From positions 242,028 to 306,027 of the forward strand of contig BCKE01000019.1 in assembly GCA_001600495.1 (NCBI GenBank): a stretch of DNA of 64,000 nucleotides, in the 5' to 3' direction. The stretch comes from Pilasporangium apinafurcum. Taxonomy: Eukaryota > Oomycota > Peronosporomycetes > Pythiales > Pythiaceae. The position numbers were made by a program, and so were the translations under genes. The notes under the pieces were generated by a model that searched no databases, was not told the origin of the DNA, and was given only the letters and a program-made list of their open reading frames with translations. Numbering within the stretch: position 1 is the stretch's first letter; each line of letters starts with the position of its first letter. Below are positions 22,161 to 33,112 of this stretch, one piece after another.

Positions 22161-23687
22161 ATGGTGGGTCCTGGGCTTGTGCTTTCCCCTGCACAGCGTG
22201 TCTTGGTGGAGAAAAGCCTTGTAGTGCAGCAAGCGCGACAAGACAAAGCGATTGCCCAGCGAACCATTGACGATGCAGCGCAACGGCACATCAGCGCGAC
22301 CAAAGCGCGCTGCCAAGCGCTGGCTCTGCATAATGCAAAAGATGCAAGAGACCGCGATCGTCGGCTGATGATCCGGCACGTTGGCGAAGAACTGGCGCGT
22401 GTCGCACAGCAAGAGAAGCTTGTAGTGAGTAAAGCTGCTAACAACCTCAAGCATAAGAGCCAGCGAAGTTCAACCAGCGGTGCTAGAGCCCCGAACAACG
22501 GGTGGTGCAAAAACGGAGACGGCAACTATCCCAATCGAAACGACGACGAGAACGACCGCAGCGATGATGGATACGATGAGGAACGTTTTGGTCCGGTGCG
22601 TCGTCCTCCGCGGAACCGACCGCCGAATCTTTGGGTCTCAGTTTTTGACCAGGAGTTGGCCGAGGTAAAGAAAGCGCAAGATGAAACCAAGCGGAAGCGA
22701 TTAGCAGCAGCGGCTGATTTTCGCAGGCAATTAGCACAGCAAGAAGGTGAAAAGCTGGCAACCAAGATCGCTGAGCGAGAAGTGAATGACCAATTTGCAC
22801 GTGCGCAGGCACAACAGATCGCAGCCTGGCAGGCAGCTGAGAAGGAGAAACAAAAGCAGCAGCATGATGCAATGGTAGCCGAATCGAAACGATGCGAAGA
22901 AGAGATGCATGTGATATTGGAGCAACAAAAAGCAGCGCAACAAAAAAAAGTACGTAATGAATTACGCACAATTGCCCGATACCAGGCGTTGATGGAACAG
23001 GAAAAATGTCAGCAAGCAGCCAGCAAAGAACGACAGAAACAGGAAATGATACTTGTAAAGCAGGCGAATGCATCGCAACTCGCCTTGAAACGTGAGGAAA
23101 AATTGCGTGAACAAGAAGAAGAAGTACGATTACAAATGGAGTACAAACGCAGACTTGATATGCAGGAGCAGGCGCGTCAACAGGAATTACAGGCGGTTCT
23201 TGCCAAGCAAAGTCAAAAGGTGAAACTTGCGCTCTTGAATGTGAAAACCGCTGAAGAGAAAGCTCGAGAAGACGAAATACGCGCCATGGTCGTGCAGAAA
23301 CAAGTCCAGGAACGCGAAGAGCAAGAACGACTACGCCGTGAACTGAAGCACCAGGAGATCACACGCATACAATTGCAGGCATTGGCGCAACAGAAAGAAG
23401 AACGTAGAAAACAGTATCAACACTTGCAAGACGAAGAGCACAATTATGCACGTGCATGCAAACAAGACTTTGTGCAATGGCAGCAAAATGAACAAAATAC
23501 GAAACGGCAGGTGAAAGAGCGTAATCACGCGTATCAGCAGCAGGTCCTGCAGCAAATGAGTGCCGATGCATCGCGCAAGGCGAATGAGGATAAGTATGGG
23601 ATGACACGAGTGGAGATGGCATTGAACGCTTCGATATTAAAAAACGCAGGCATCAACGATATACCACATGACGCTCCTAGTCGATAG
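22161..23687 (+). CDS. long coiled-coil protein, possibly flagellar
   Basis: A single exon of 508 residues. Residues 1-90 are helical and Arg/Gln/Ala rich; about 100-155 is a low-complexity linker (Asn/Asp/Arg, then FGPVRRPPRNRPPNLWVSVFDQEL); from about 160 to 490 it is nearly continuous coiled coil rich in Glu, Gln, Lys and Arg (for example RKRLAAAADFRRQLAQQEGE and KREEKLREQEEEVRLQMEYK). The last 20 residues turn uncharged. This trichohyalin/plectin-like composition is common in cilia- and flagella-associated proteins, which fits a zoospore-forming organism, but no diagnostic motif was found, so the role is an inference only. Confidence 0.75.
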   Translation: MVGPGLVLSPAQRVLVEKSLVVQQARQDKAIAQRTIDDAAQRHISATKARCQALALHNAKDARDRDRRLMIRHVGEELARVAQQEKLVVSKAANNLKHKSQRSSTSGARAPNNGWCKNGDGNYPNRNDDENDRSDDGYDEERFGPVRRPPRNRPPNLWVSVFDQELAEVKKAQDETKRKRLAAAADFRRQLAQQEGEKLATKIAEREVNDQFARAQAQQIAAWQAAEKEKQKQQHDAMVAESKRCEEEMHVILEQQKAAQQKKVRNELRTIARYQALMEQEKCQQAASKERQKQEMILVKQANASQLALKREEKLREQEEEVRLQMEYKRRLDMQEQARQQELQAVLAKQSQKVKLALLNVKTAEEKAREDEIRAMVVQKQVQEREEQERLRRELKHQEITRIQLQALAQQKEERRKQYQHLQDEEHNYARACKQDFVQWQQNEQNTKRQVKERNHAYQQQVLQQMSADASRKANEDKYGMTRVEMALNASILKNAGINDIPHDAPSR

Positions 23688-24337
23688 AAGTGATGGATCT
23701 TTCCATCCATATACCCAAAAAAAAAAAGAAAACATTCCATAAGGAGGAAGAAGTGTATCATGTCGCGCTAACAAGCGTCGCGTCTGCTTTTCACATCCAA
23801 TTAGCCATCCGCACACGAATCCATAGCAGAGACAGTGACGCAGGGCGTGTCACGTATGTTGCGGTACAACTGAATACATCTCAAATTTCGTGTCTTTTTT
23901 TACCGCTATCACCCTGACCGACGCAGGAACTGTAGACTGCATCCGTGTGATTTGAAGAGCCAGCTCACACTACGCGCATATCCTCTCGTTCATGCAGCCA
24001 CCACTTCCCGTCTGTGACATCATTGAGGCACCTGCATCTGGTTGCAGTTCAAGTCGAGCGCACTCGAAGCCACAGATACACAACTATTATATGATTGGCT
24101 AAAATAACGTCCTTATTTTCTGTTATTACACGCAAAAAATGCACAAGCTATTGGCCAAAAATATAATTTTTATTTTAGCCAATTATCTTGACTTTTTCTA
24201 ATTATTATCTGTTAAGTGATATTTTGTATGTTACTGATATGTTAAATAGAAGTTACAAACCTTTTTCGAACCTTACTTTGCCTGAAACTTCCGTTGCGAT
24301 AGATAAGTGTGGAAGAAAGTCAGATAGCTAAGTTAAT
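23688..24337. other. intergenic stretch with APH-1 promoter
   Basis: No gene seen. Its right half is AT-rich and holds three ATTGGC(T/C)AAAA boxes listed separately. Confidence 0.5.
24094..24183. promoter_or_regulatory. three ATTGGC(T/C)AAAA boxes upstream of APH-1
   Basis: Exact ATTGGCTAAAA at 24094..24104, variant ATTGGCCAAAA at 24150..24160, and the exact motif in reverse orientation at 24173..24183, 155-245 bp before the ATG. The last two form an inverted pair around TATAATTTTTA. Confidence 0.5.
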
Positions 24338-25239
24338 ATGGCGCTGCATGATGGAGTGGTGAATTGGCCGCTGTTTTTCGGGTGTATACTCATCGCATTT
24401 GGACCAATAGCGTCGCTTTTCTTCGTCGTCATCGCCAAGCGTGCACAACTCGTGATTATCGCACTCAGTGGGGCGTTTACATGGCTCGTGGCGATCCTTC
24501 TGACCGCCACTCTGTGGCAGATTATCCCCCCGCTCAAGACTTCAGTCGAGGCGACCATTCCACTAAGTGTGATTATTCACGAGATTTTCCGCTACGTGTT
24601 CTTTTTGCTGTACACACGTACAGAACGTGCTGTGCAGAAAGTGACTACGTCAGCTCATCAGTTGCCGCTCAATGATATCACTTCAGCTCTTGGTATGTAC
24701 CTTTTCAGATTATACAACAAGGAACTATAGTCGTTCATGACTAGTCGCTTATTTTACTTGCTTGGTATGATTGTGGCTAGCTGGTGGTGTGGGGTTCTCG
24801 CTCATGCACTCGCTGATGATGTATGGCAGCGTCATTGGCTCTTCTACGGGGCTTCGTGGCGCCGCGTTTGCCGATTCCTGTGAAAGCATTCCGCTCGTGT
24901 TTGCCTCAGCGCTATCGACGTTGCCGTTAACGATGTTAGACGTGGCACTGATGGTCATGGCGTTTGATGGGTACCGTAAACAGTCGTTGCTTGTTGTGGG
25001 TGTTGTGTTTATTATCCACATGGGTGTGGCGCTCTCGGTAGGTTGTTCATTCCGTGTTACATGTTTGGTGTTAAGTGACTAACTTGTTTTTATTCCCTTC
25101 CATGCAGGCACTGGCAAACCTAAATACGAACGGTTGTACGATTTCAATCCCTGTACATTACATTGGTGCTGCTATCGCGGTGGGTGGGGCGTCGATAACG
25201 ATCTCTCGCTCGAAAAAAGGCGTACAGATCAACAAGTAG
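24338..25239 (+). CDS. APH1: gamma-secretase subunit APH-1
   Basis: Exons 24338..24692, 24781..25037 and 25108..25239 give 247 residues, the usual APH-1 length. Seven hydrophobic segments are evident. The family start FFGCILIAFGPIASLFFVVIA matches the metazoan FFGCTFVAFGPA block; later come HEIFRYVFFLLY, AGGVGFSLMHSLMMYG (the GxxxG/His region of the fourth segment) and VGVVFIIHMGVALS with the conserved His of the sixth. APH-1 is a scaffold of the presenilin/nicastrin/PEN-2 intramembrane protease. It is convergent with AROM (177 bp apart). Confidence is high; splice junctions are fixed by continuity of the membrane segments. Confidence 0.88.
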
Positions 25240-25416
25240 GCTTTGACGAATGAGAGAACTGAGATCGACGTCATTCTTTACATATATTTTGCTTTTTGAG
25301 TTTTCATTGCTCGATCCATTGTTTTTTCTTAAATGTTCACGATGGTAAGGTGATGAAGCGTCAAATATTGCGGCAGTTCGGTCGTTATGACTGTTTCTCA
25401 TAGGAATGATGATGAC

Positions 25417-28400
25417 CTACGAAAGTAGTTGGTCGGAGGGGATCCTTTTTAGGCACGCATTCTTCATGATCGAGTCGTCGATACTCCAGATTTCTGTAGC
25501 CTTGTGCCAGCGATTGTATTGTTCAATACCTTGTTCTGCCAGCATTTCGTACCCTTGAATGCACCAGGCGCCGTTGGCATGCGCATGTTCCAAAATAGGT
25601 GTGATCGGAGGTAGATAGGCCGCGTCCAGGACGATAATCGCTCTATTTTTCACGAGGTAGTCTGGCAATACAAACCCTGCTTGCGCGGGGATGGTGCTCA
25701 CGACGATATCCACTTCCTCAAGTGTATCGGGCGTCAGTGACGATAGTGCATGAGCCTGGAACCGCTGCGCCACTTCTTCCGCCTTGGAGAATGTGCGATT
25801 GTAGATGAACAATTGCGCAATACCCAACTGCCTCATCGCATATGATGCAGCCATAGAAGTTCCACCTGCACCAACGACCAGCGCTTTCAAATCGCTTGGA
25901 TTTGCGAGGCTCCTGTACTTGTCTAACCGTTTCTTGATCGGACGTAAGATACCGAGCCAATCGGTGTTATCGCCCTTCCACCGAATCCCATCGACCTGGT
26001 TTTTGCGGATAATAGTGTTGACAGCTCCAATGGTTTGAGCGGCTGGCGTGAGTTCATCGAGATATTGCATAACGTCCAGTTTCAAGGGAATCGTGACAGA
26101 TCCACCGCCAAAGTTATTAGTGGCAGCGTTTTGCATCAGCTTAACAATTTCGAGAGCATCGGTCGTCTCACAAAGACTGTACGTAAATGAATGAAGACCA
26201 TTGGCCTGAAATGCAGCATTGTGCATGGAAGGCGAGGCTGATTTTTGGATTGGGGAGCCGAAAAGATAAAACTCACGAGCTGGAGAACACAGTAAAACAT
26301 ATATACCACTCCGTCAGCAATGATAAAATCAGATGGTAAAGTTCGCAATTGAACCATTGTTCATTAACACAATTAACTACCTGCAAGAAGACCCAATTGC
26401 TTGCGCAACGTCATAATCTCTTTCACCGACAATTGTCCCGGAGCGGCTGCAGCTGGAAGCAACGGATGTGTGACCGGGGTTAGCACGCGATTCAACACAC
26501 GAGCGAGTTTTCCTTCTTCCATCGTACACAACGAGATGATAGGCATGCGATTCTGCCAAGTGGACGAAAACTCCTTTGCAACATGGTTGATCATGAGTGG
26601 ATCTTCAGAGGAATACGCCTTCAACACCACTTTCACCACTTGCACTTTACCCTGCGAGTAACAGTCCCGAAAAATTGCCTTCGCTTGGGAAAGCGATGTT
26701 GGTTCTTGGATTGCATGGTATGACGAGATGATCGCCGTGCGCTGGCGTTGTGACAACAGTTTCTCTCGAGCTTGGCGTGACCAGCAAGTCTCCACGTCAA
26801 CAAACTCACAGCCTAGTCGAATACCCAAGCGCAAGAGATCAAACATTTTCTGTTCATTTTCCGGACCATCTGGGAATCCTCCGCCTTGGGCCTTCGACCG
26901 CACTGTGAAAATAATCGGCAATGTGGAAAGTGAACGCAACAAAGCAACTTGGGACGCCACAAACTGGAAATCGTCAAATGATTTTAACAAATCCACACGT
27001 AACTCAAGCGCATCTACACCGGCTGTGATATCTTGGATAATTGGTCGCGCTTCATTCACATCTGGGAAAGTCAGCGATAGGAAGAACGTGTCCAAGCGAC
27101 AGATACTTTGGTAATCAAAACTTGTTGGCAGTTCAGGAAGGATGACGTTAACAAAACGAATAAAGTCACGATTAATACGCTGGAAATCATGATCTCCCGC
27201 GTTTGTCGTAAACTCAAAGTGAGCACTTTTCTGGTAGAGAGGCTCACGGCGTTGCCATACATTGTCGTGTGTGTCTCCCAGCGAAGGACGATGTGTTTCG
27301 TTTTCTAGATAAGAGAGAACATCTTCGATAGCACGATGAATATGAACCACGTATGGGTACTTGGAAAGTGCGTCAACGATTTCTGGAGTTTCTACAACTC
27401 CACCACCGCAAGAGATAATTGTAGAGGCAGGAGGATTTGCGATTAACCGAAGCAACAAATCTCGTTGGTGCTCACGAAATGCTTCCCAAGTTCCGTTGTG
27501 ACGGGCGACAAACGAAGCGATGGGTTCATCAAATTCCTTTTCCAGCTCGACATCCGTGTCCAGCAGCTTCAAGCCAAGACTAGTCGCAGCTGCTTTTGCC
27601 AGCGACGTTTTTCCGGCACCACGCATGCCGATCAAAAACAAACCAGGAGTACCTTGGTTGTCCTTTTTGTCATGAAGTTCACCATCAACAACAGGAGCCA
27701 CTTGTAGTCCTAAGTGCATTTGGAGGTGATCCCAAAATTCCGGGTATGTCTTGTCAGTGCACTCTTTGTCCGTAATAATAACATCCTTCACCACCGATCC
27801 AAGTACAGCAAAGCTCATAGCAATGCGATGGTCATTGTGGCATGAGATAAACGCTTTCTTCAAGTGATCAGTCTTGCCTTCAGTACCCTTAATCCAGATA
27901 CCATCAGGCAATTCTCCGCACTCAATTCCAATTTTGCGCAATTCTGTCACCATCACTTCAATTCGATTGCATTCCTTCACACGTTGGTTTGCGATACCAG
28001 TAATGTTGGTGGTACCCTTCGCAACTGCAGCAAGGGCAACAGCCGTCATGAACGCATCAGTCATAGTCTCCATATCAATGTCAACCGCAGTTAAAGGAGT
28101 ACCACGCGGTGGGCCAACAACAGTCGTCGAAGTAGTGTTTTGCGTGGTCGTGCATCCCATTGATTGTAAAAGGGTATGAAAGGCAGCATCTCCTTGTAAG
28201 CTGGTATTTCCCAAGGCCTCCACTGTGACTTCTCCTCCCGTAATTGCCGCAAAAGCTAGCGGATATGTAGCTGACGACGCATCCACTTCGACGCTAAATT
28301 CAGGAGGGTTCTGATACACTCCGCATGGAACACGGTATCGATTCGGTGCCAACGTCTCCACAGGAATACCAAACTGCTGCATCAATTGCGTCGTCATTAA

Positions 28401-30218
28401 AATATACGGCAACGATGTGGGGTGCTCTTCTGCCAACTCGAGAACCAGCGGCTCCGTAGCGTACGGAGCGCTGATAAGAACTGATGACACGTATTGGCTG
28501 CTTACTTTACCAGCCAATTTCATTATGCCACCTTTAAGGCCAGTGCCTCGGACACTAATGGGGGGGCATCCTTCATTTTCGACGTATGAAATCTCGCATC
28601 CATTTGCGCGTAAGGCATCCACAAGAGGAGCAATTGGACGCTCTTTCATACGATAGTTGCCAGTCACAACAACCGCACCGTCACCTTGAATGAGGGTCAT
28701 GGTACTGGTCAAGAAACGTGCTGCGGTACCCGCGTTGCTCAGATAAATTTCTTCACCATCAGCAACTCGAGTAAATTGCCCACCCGTTCCTTCCACGACC
28801 AGAACAGCACCGTTATCTTCCCAACTAAACTTGGCACCCAATTTCAAAAGTGCATTCATCATAACCTGTGTGTCGTCGGAATGCAACAATCCGGAGATGC
28901 GACATGGTCCTTTGCCCAGCGCGGCCATCAATAAAACACGGTTTGAGATGGATTTGGAGCCTGGAACACGGATTTTTCCACGTGCTTCTCGTCCAGGAAC
29001 CATCTGCACTTGCTTCTCCAACACGAGTTCGATCTGCGCATCCGAGATTGCGCGTGTATACGGGTTGCTTGCCACTTTGCCAATGTTCTCGAGCAATATG
29101 ATTTTCTTCGTGCCTTGCGAGTTCTTCTTATCGACTTCCATCTTTACCAATACATCGCGAGTAGATACGTTGTCGGGTACGCGAACGGGCAACCCATATG
29201 CAGCCAAGCAACGCCGCAGACGTCCCACAGTCGCAGATGAGCAAATGCCCATACCACGCGCAATCTCTGCTTCCTTAATCATACCAATCGAGACGCACTC
29301 CCCATGTAGGTATTCCGGTTGCAACAGCGCTTCAATGCCATGTCCGATACTGTGTCCAAAATTCAAAATGGCACGCAGTCCCATTTCTTTTGTGTCAATA
29401 GTCACTACGGTCGCCTTCACCTGTGCAGTCATGGAAACCACACGTTGCACTAATGCCATGTCGGAAAGCGTCAAGATCTGCTCCGATGATGTCTCAAGCA
29501 GATCAAACAATTCAGCATTGTAGATCGCGCCCGATTTAATGACTTCGCCCATGCCGTTGATCAATTCTCGCTTCGGCAGCGTCTTGAGCATGCTCAGGTC
29601 AATGTACACGCGTTGCGGCATATGGAACGCACCAAGTAAATTCTTGCCGAAATCTTCTACATCGATACCGGTTTTGCCGCCAATGCTCGAATCCACACAC
29701 GCCAACAACGACGTCGGGATTTGAATAAATGGCACACCGCGCATGTATGTCGACGCAACATATCCGCTTAAGTCACCGATGACGCCACCACCCAATGCAA
29801 TCACACACGTGTCGCGATGGCAACGATTCGGGAACAACACCTCGTCCTCAATCTTGGCCTTCATTTCGCGGGATTTTGAGGATTCCCCTGCAGGAATGGC
29901 GTGGATGAACACACGTTTCGCTGGCGCCTTCTTTTGGATCACCTGTACGAGTTGCTCGTAAAGAGTTTGCCCATAGAGAGGGTAGATGTTGGAGTCAGTG
30001 AGGATAACAAACGTCGAAGTCGAAGGCACGAGCGAGAGAATGTCTTCGGCGATGAATGTAGACGACAATAGTGATGACCCAATCACAATGTCGTACGTGC
30101 CACACGGGATCACCTCTTGTTGCAGTGCCATGTTGATATATCCGCTCAATTTCACTTGCACGCACGCGCGTGTTCTCTCTGGTTGCACAATAATGCGGAA
30201 ATGGACAGGAAGCGACAT
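25417..30218 (-). CDS. pentafunctional AROM polypeptide (shikimate pathway)
   Basis: Exons 30218..26381 and 26279..25417 (intron 101 nt, GTAGTT donor) give up to 1566 residues. Five enzymes follow one another: 3-dehydroquinate synthase (about 30-400; ALGGGVIGDLSGYVASTYMRG), EPSP synthase (about 412-860; KIRVPGSKSISNRVLLMAAL), shikimate kinase (about 870-1045; P-loop GMRGAGKTSLAK), type I dehydroquinase (about 1060-1270; ITAGVDALELRVDLL, SYH), and shikimate dehydrogenase (last 285 residues; YLFGSPIQKSASPSMHNAAF, NADP loop GAGGTSMAASYA). Together they make EPSP from DAHP in the cytosol. The order is that of fungal AROM. Translation may start at M30 (30131, MALQQEVIPCG), which fits the synthase domain better; the first 29 residues have no family match. 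The dehydrogenase lies almost wholly on exon 2. Confidence 0.95.
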
Positions 30219-30410
30219 GGAGATTCCAAACAGCGCATACTGTGGATTGCATAATAATATTTCCGGAGGGATTATTCAAGCACCTTGTTCAAACAAATTC
30301 CTGTTCTGCAAAGCCTACAGCCAATTGTGCTGCCAGGGGTACAAATATTTTGGGGGGGGGTATTAAAAAAAGGTTTATTGATGGATACGTTTGCGCCATC
30401 ACGCAATTGC

Positions 30411-30665
30411 CGCTCACGAGTTCGTCATTTAAGCAATATAAGATTTCTATATGGTATGGATTTCCCTCGAGGTGATGCAATTTGCACTAGCTTGCTAGTG
30501 TGGAGAACAACCTACACATTGATTGCTTGGAAGAGGACGCTATAGTGGCTCGGAAGAAAATCAGAGTAAATAAGCAAAGATCGTCTCTGAAATACCAAAT
30601 GGTAGCTCATATGATCTTTTTGGAATCTGTAGCACATTTAGCATATGTTGGATATTCGTGAGGCG
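30411..30665 (+). mobile_element. short non-autonomous copy of the Fanzor-linked element
   Basis: Shares blocks, in the same order, with 5009-5675: CACGAGTTCGTCAT, TTTCTATATGGTAT, TGGTAGCTCATAT, and TTTAGCATATGTTGGATATT followed by GTGAGGC. The coding part between them is missing, so this looks like an internally deleted copy about 255 bp long. The flanks include a G8 run at 30352. Exact ends and any target duplication could not be fixed. Confidence 0.6.
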
Positions 30666-30803
30666 CTTCAAAAACAGCAAGACAATATGTAAGAAACAAG
30701 AAAACAATTTATTTTTTTTTGTTTTATTGATGGGATCGATTTATAAAAAAAGGAACAACATAATAAGCTCGCTTAATGTAAATGGTATGCATCGATAAAT
30801 GCT

Positions 30804-31205
30804 CTACACACGGCGACGCGATTGATCATTCTGCAACAACGTCAACAACTTGTCCGCTGAATCATACCATTGCACACCAGGGTACATCTTGACCAATACA
30901 GATTTCACAGCAGCAGCAACTTGTGCCGTATTCTCATCCGGCGTACCGAGTTGGTTGAGTGTCATCTTTTGCACAATGACTTCGAGTTTATCACCATCCA
31001 CTCGTGCAGATGAGTCGACCAACAAATTGACCTGCTCAAGGACTTCAGCACCAGCTTCTACGGGGTTCATTGGTGCTTCTTGAGCCAAGGCGGTGAACTC
31101 GATATCAGTGAGTGCTTGTAGTCCTCGCATCGCTGGAGCAGCTTGAGTAGCGGTGGTTGTCATGGCGACAATGGCGAGGAGAGCGGCGCAGAAGTAGGTC
31201 TTCAT
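30804..31205 (-). CDS. small secreted protein, copy A
   Basis: A 133-residue protein with a clear signal peptide (MKTYFCAALLAIVAMTTTATQA), after which there are no cysteines. The mature part is acidic and Val/Leu/Gln rich (EAGAEVLEQVNLLVDSSARV, KSVLVKMYPGVQWYDSADKL) and ends in RRRV. I recognise no family; it has no RxLR motif or elicitin cysteine pattern. A second gene at 32100-32501 encodes the identical protein. The 469-bp block 30808..31276 is the same as 32104..32572 apart from one base, showing a very recent duplication or gene conversion. A secreted role such as a cell-wall or host-facing factor is only an inference. Confidence 0.8.
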   Translation of the reverse strand: MKTYFCAALLAIVAMTTTATQAAPAMRGLQALTDIEFTALAQEAPMNPVEAGAEVLEQVNLLVDSSARVDGDKLEVIVQKMTLNQLGTPDENTAQVAAAVKSVLVKMYPGVQWYDSADKLLTLLQNDQSRRRV

Positions 31206-31276
31206 GGTTTGTTATTTGATTTGTTGGTTTGTTGGTTGTGGTTTGGTTGGCAAATTTGCGAATGAGAAAACGGAGC
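30808..31276. repeat. 469-bp duplication unit A
   Basis: Direct repeat of 32104..32572 with no indels and one mismatch seen (30816 versus 32112). It covers all but the last codons of the secreted-protein gene and 71 bp upstream. Confidence 0.9.
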
Positions 31277-32099
31277 AATGAGGTTGCGCTTGTAGCAGAG
31301 ATAGCTACTACTCGCTGTCCGAACCAATGCTCATTGCAGTTTGTAGTCAATTAAGTAAGGGTGTGTGGCCTAGAAGGACCTGACTTCAGAGATTGGGTTG
31401 GTTTAATAGTCGATGCTGCTTCACAATGCAGCCACAATCCATGATTAATCACACGACAACTTGACGAACTGACTGTCCATCTTCACACAAATGTGGCTGT
31501 CCTGAAGCCAAACAAGTTTATTCTGTATCATGGGTTCACGTAATTATACACTCTGGATTTTCAACTTAATAATGGGTACAAACACGTCTACTTGAGAATT
31601 GACGGTGTCTGCGGTTTCGATGGCCGCCAACCAGATCTGACATCCGTGTGCCGTTGAGGTAAGATGGTCTTTTCGCTTAAAATGAGCGGCTGCTAACCAC
31701 ACTTTATGATATGGCTTTTGGATGAGTTTTCTTCATATCTGGTCATGAAAGCAAAGTTTTTCCATATTTTAGAAGTGTTAGGAGACTATAACAGTGTGGA
31801 AATGGAGGAAATAGTCTGACGTTGCATTTGAGTCTTGAGCGCATATTACACATCGTCACAGAAACAGGAAGATATTGATTATATACATGTCGCTAAAATT
31901 TGCTCAACTGTGACAGATAGCACAGAGCTTCATACTATATACAAAGCGGTCTAAACTTTGCGCACTACATGGCTTGGTAACCAAGCCATGCATCTTACCG
32001 TAACATTTATAGTAAGTTCTACAGTCCAAATTTTCTCTTGTTAAAACATTAAGATGGAGAATAAATGTACGCAACACAAATGAAATCAAATCTATCGAC
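31277..32099. other. spacer between the duplicated secreted-protein genes
   Basis: About 820 bp of sequence not shared by the two copies. I see no gene in it. Confidence 0.5.
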
Positions 32100-32501
32100 C
32101 TAAACACGGCGGCGCGATTGATCATTCTGCAACAACGTCAACAACTTGTCCGCTGAATCATACCATTGCACACCAGGGTACATCTTGACCAATACAGATT
32201 TCACAGCAGCAGCAACTTGTGCCGTATTCTCATCCGGCGTACCGAGTTGGTTGAGTGTCATCTTTTGCACAATGACTTCGAGTTTATCACCATCCACTCG
32301 TGCAGATGAGTCGACCAACAAATTGACCTGCTCAAGGACTTCAGCACCAGCTTCTACGGGGTTCATTGGTGCTTCTTGAGCCAAGGCGGTGAACTCGATA
32401 TCAGTGAGTGCTTGTAGTCCTCGCATCGCTGGAGCAGCTTGAGTAGCGGTGGTTGTCATGGCGACAATGGCGAGGAGAGCGGCGCAGAAGTAGGTCTTCA
32501 T
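32100..32501 (-). CDS. small secreted protein, copy B
   Basis: Encodes the same 133 residues as copy A, including the signal peptide. Differences lie only near the stop: a CGC for CGT arginine codon inside the duplicated block and GTT for GTG at the last codon just outside it. The identity covers the gene plus 71 bp of 5' sequence but not the 3' flank, so the two copies have different distal promoters and different 3' UTRs. Confidence 0.8.
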   Translation of the reverse strand: MKTYFCAALLAIVAMTTTATQAAPAMRGLQALTDIEFTALAQEAPMNPVEAGAEVLEQVNLLVDSSARVDGDKLEVIVQKMTLNQLGTPDENTAQVAAAVKSVLVKMYPGVQWYDSADKLLTLLQNDQSRRRV

Positions 32502-32572
32502 GGTTTGTTATTTGATTTGTTGGTTTGTTGGTTGTGGTTTGGTTGGCAAATTTGCGAATGAGAAAACGGAGC
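32104..32572. repeat. 469-bp duplication unit B
   Basis: Second copy of the 30808..31276 unit, in the same orientation, 827 bp further on. Confidence 0.9.
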
Positions 32573-32990
32573 GATCAGCTTTAAAAGCAGTCTATCAGCT
32601 ATGTTCATTGGCAACCACATAAGAAATAACTTCAACTTCGTCGACATCCATTTCAGATCCAATGCAATGTAACCACAGCCCAAGATGAACACCTTACAAC
32701 ATGACAAACAGCTTTCCCAAAGTTGTGGCTGTTAGTGTCCACTTATCAAAAAGCATATTCTATATTTCAGGTTCGAATAATCATAGTAAAGGTTCATTTA
32801 CTGGTAGGATAAATATGCTGGATAATAGGTTATGATGGTTTGCAGTGGATGGGATGATCAACTGACTGCGATATAGTGGACGATGACGACGGAAACAAAT
32901 CGTCCCCACACGTCCTGATCACAGTAACTTTATTCGTCTGTGTGGAGCTCCCTTCGTTGAAAGTATGTAGAATTAGGAGTAAGCATCAAA
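32573..32990. other. intergenic stretch beyond duplication B
   Basis: No gene or repeat recognised. It separates the secreted-protein gene from the Fanzor-associated structured segment. Confidence 0.4.
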
Positions 32991-33099
32991 CTAGGTTAGT
33001 CTAACTCGCTTCGCGAGTTGCGCCCTACCAACTGGCTACACCTAGAATACGGGCTGTACCGTGTGAGCAGGTTCAAGTCCGAAGACCCCGAGCTCACAC
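32991..33099 (-). ncRNA. structured tail next to a Fanzor relic, candidate guide-RNA scaffold
   Basis: Two nested structures sit 14 bp beyond the Fanzor stop codon, read on the minus strand. First, a perfect 8-bp stem (33092..33099 with 33061..33068). Second, a 6-bp outer stem CTAGGT/ACCTAG (33040..33045 with 32991..32996) enclosing a 7-bp AACTCGC/GCGAGTT hairpin with a GAA loop (33003..33019). TnpB and Fanzor guide (omega) RNAs come from the 3' end of the element, so the position fits. The segment also resembles tRNA parts: GTAGCCAGTTGGTAGGGCGC looks like a D-arm on the minus strand, while GGTTCAAGTCC looks like a T-arm on the plus strand. Since these lie on opposite strands it is not a tRNA gene. 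Confidence 0.35.
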
Positions 33100-33112
33100 T
33101 TTTTTTGCACTT

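Noticed and set aside
22483-23073. Overlapping minus-strand ORFs up to 196 codons
   Set aside because: They are shadows of the coiled-coil gene on the plus strand, rich in Leu, Cys and Phe as expected for antisense of Glu/Lys/Gln codons.
32991-33099. A tRNA gene
   Set aside because: D-arm-like and T-arm-like parts lie on opposite strands and no acceptor stem pairs them.
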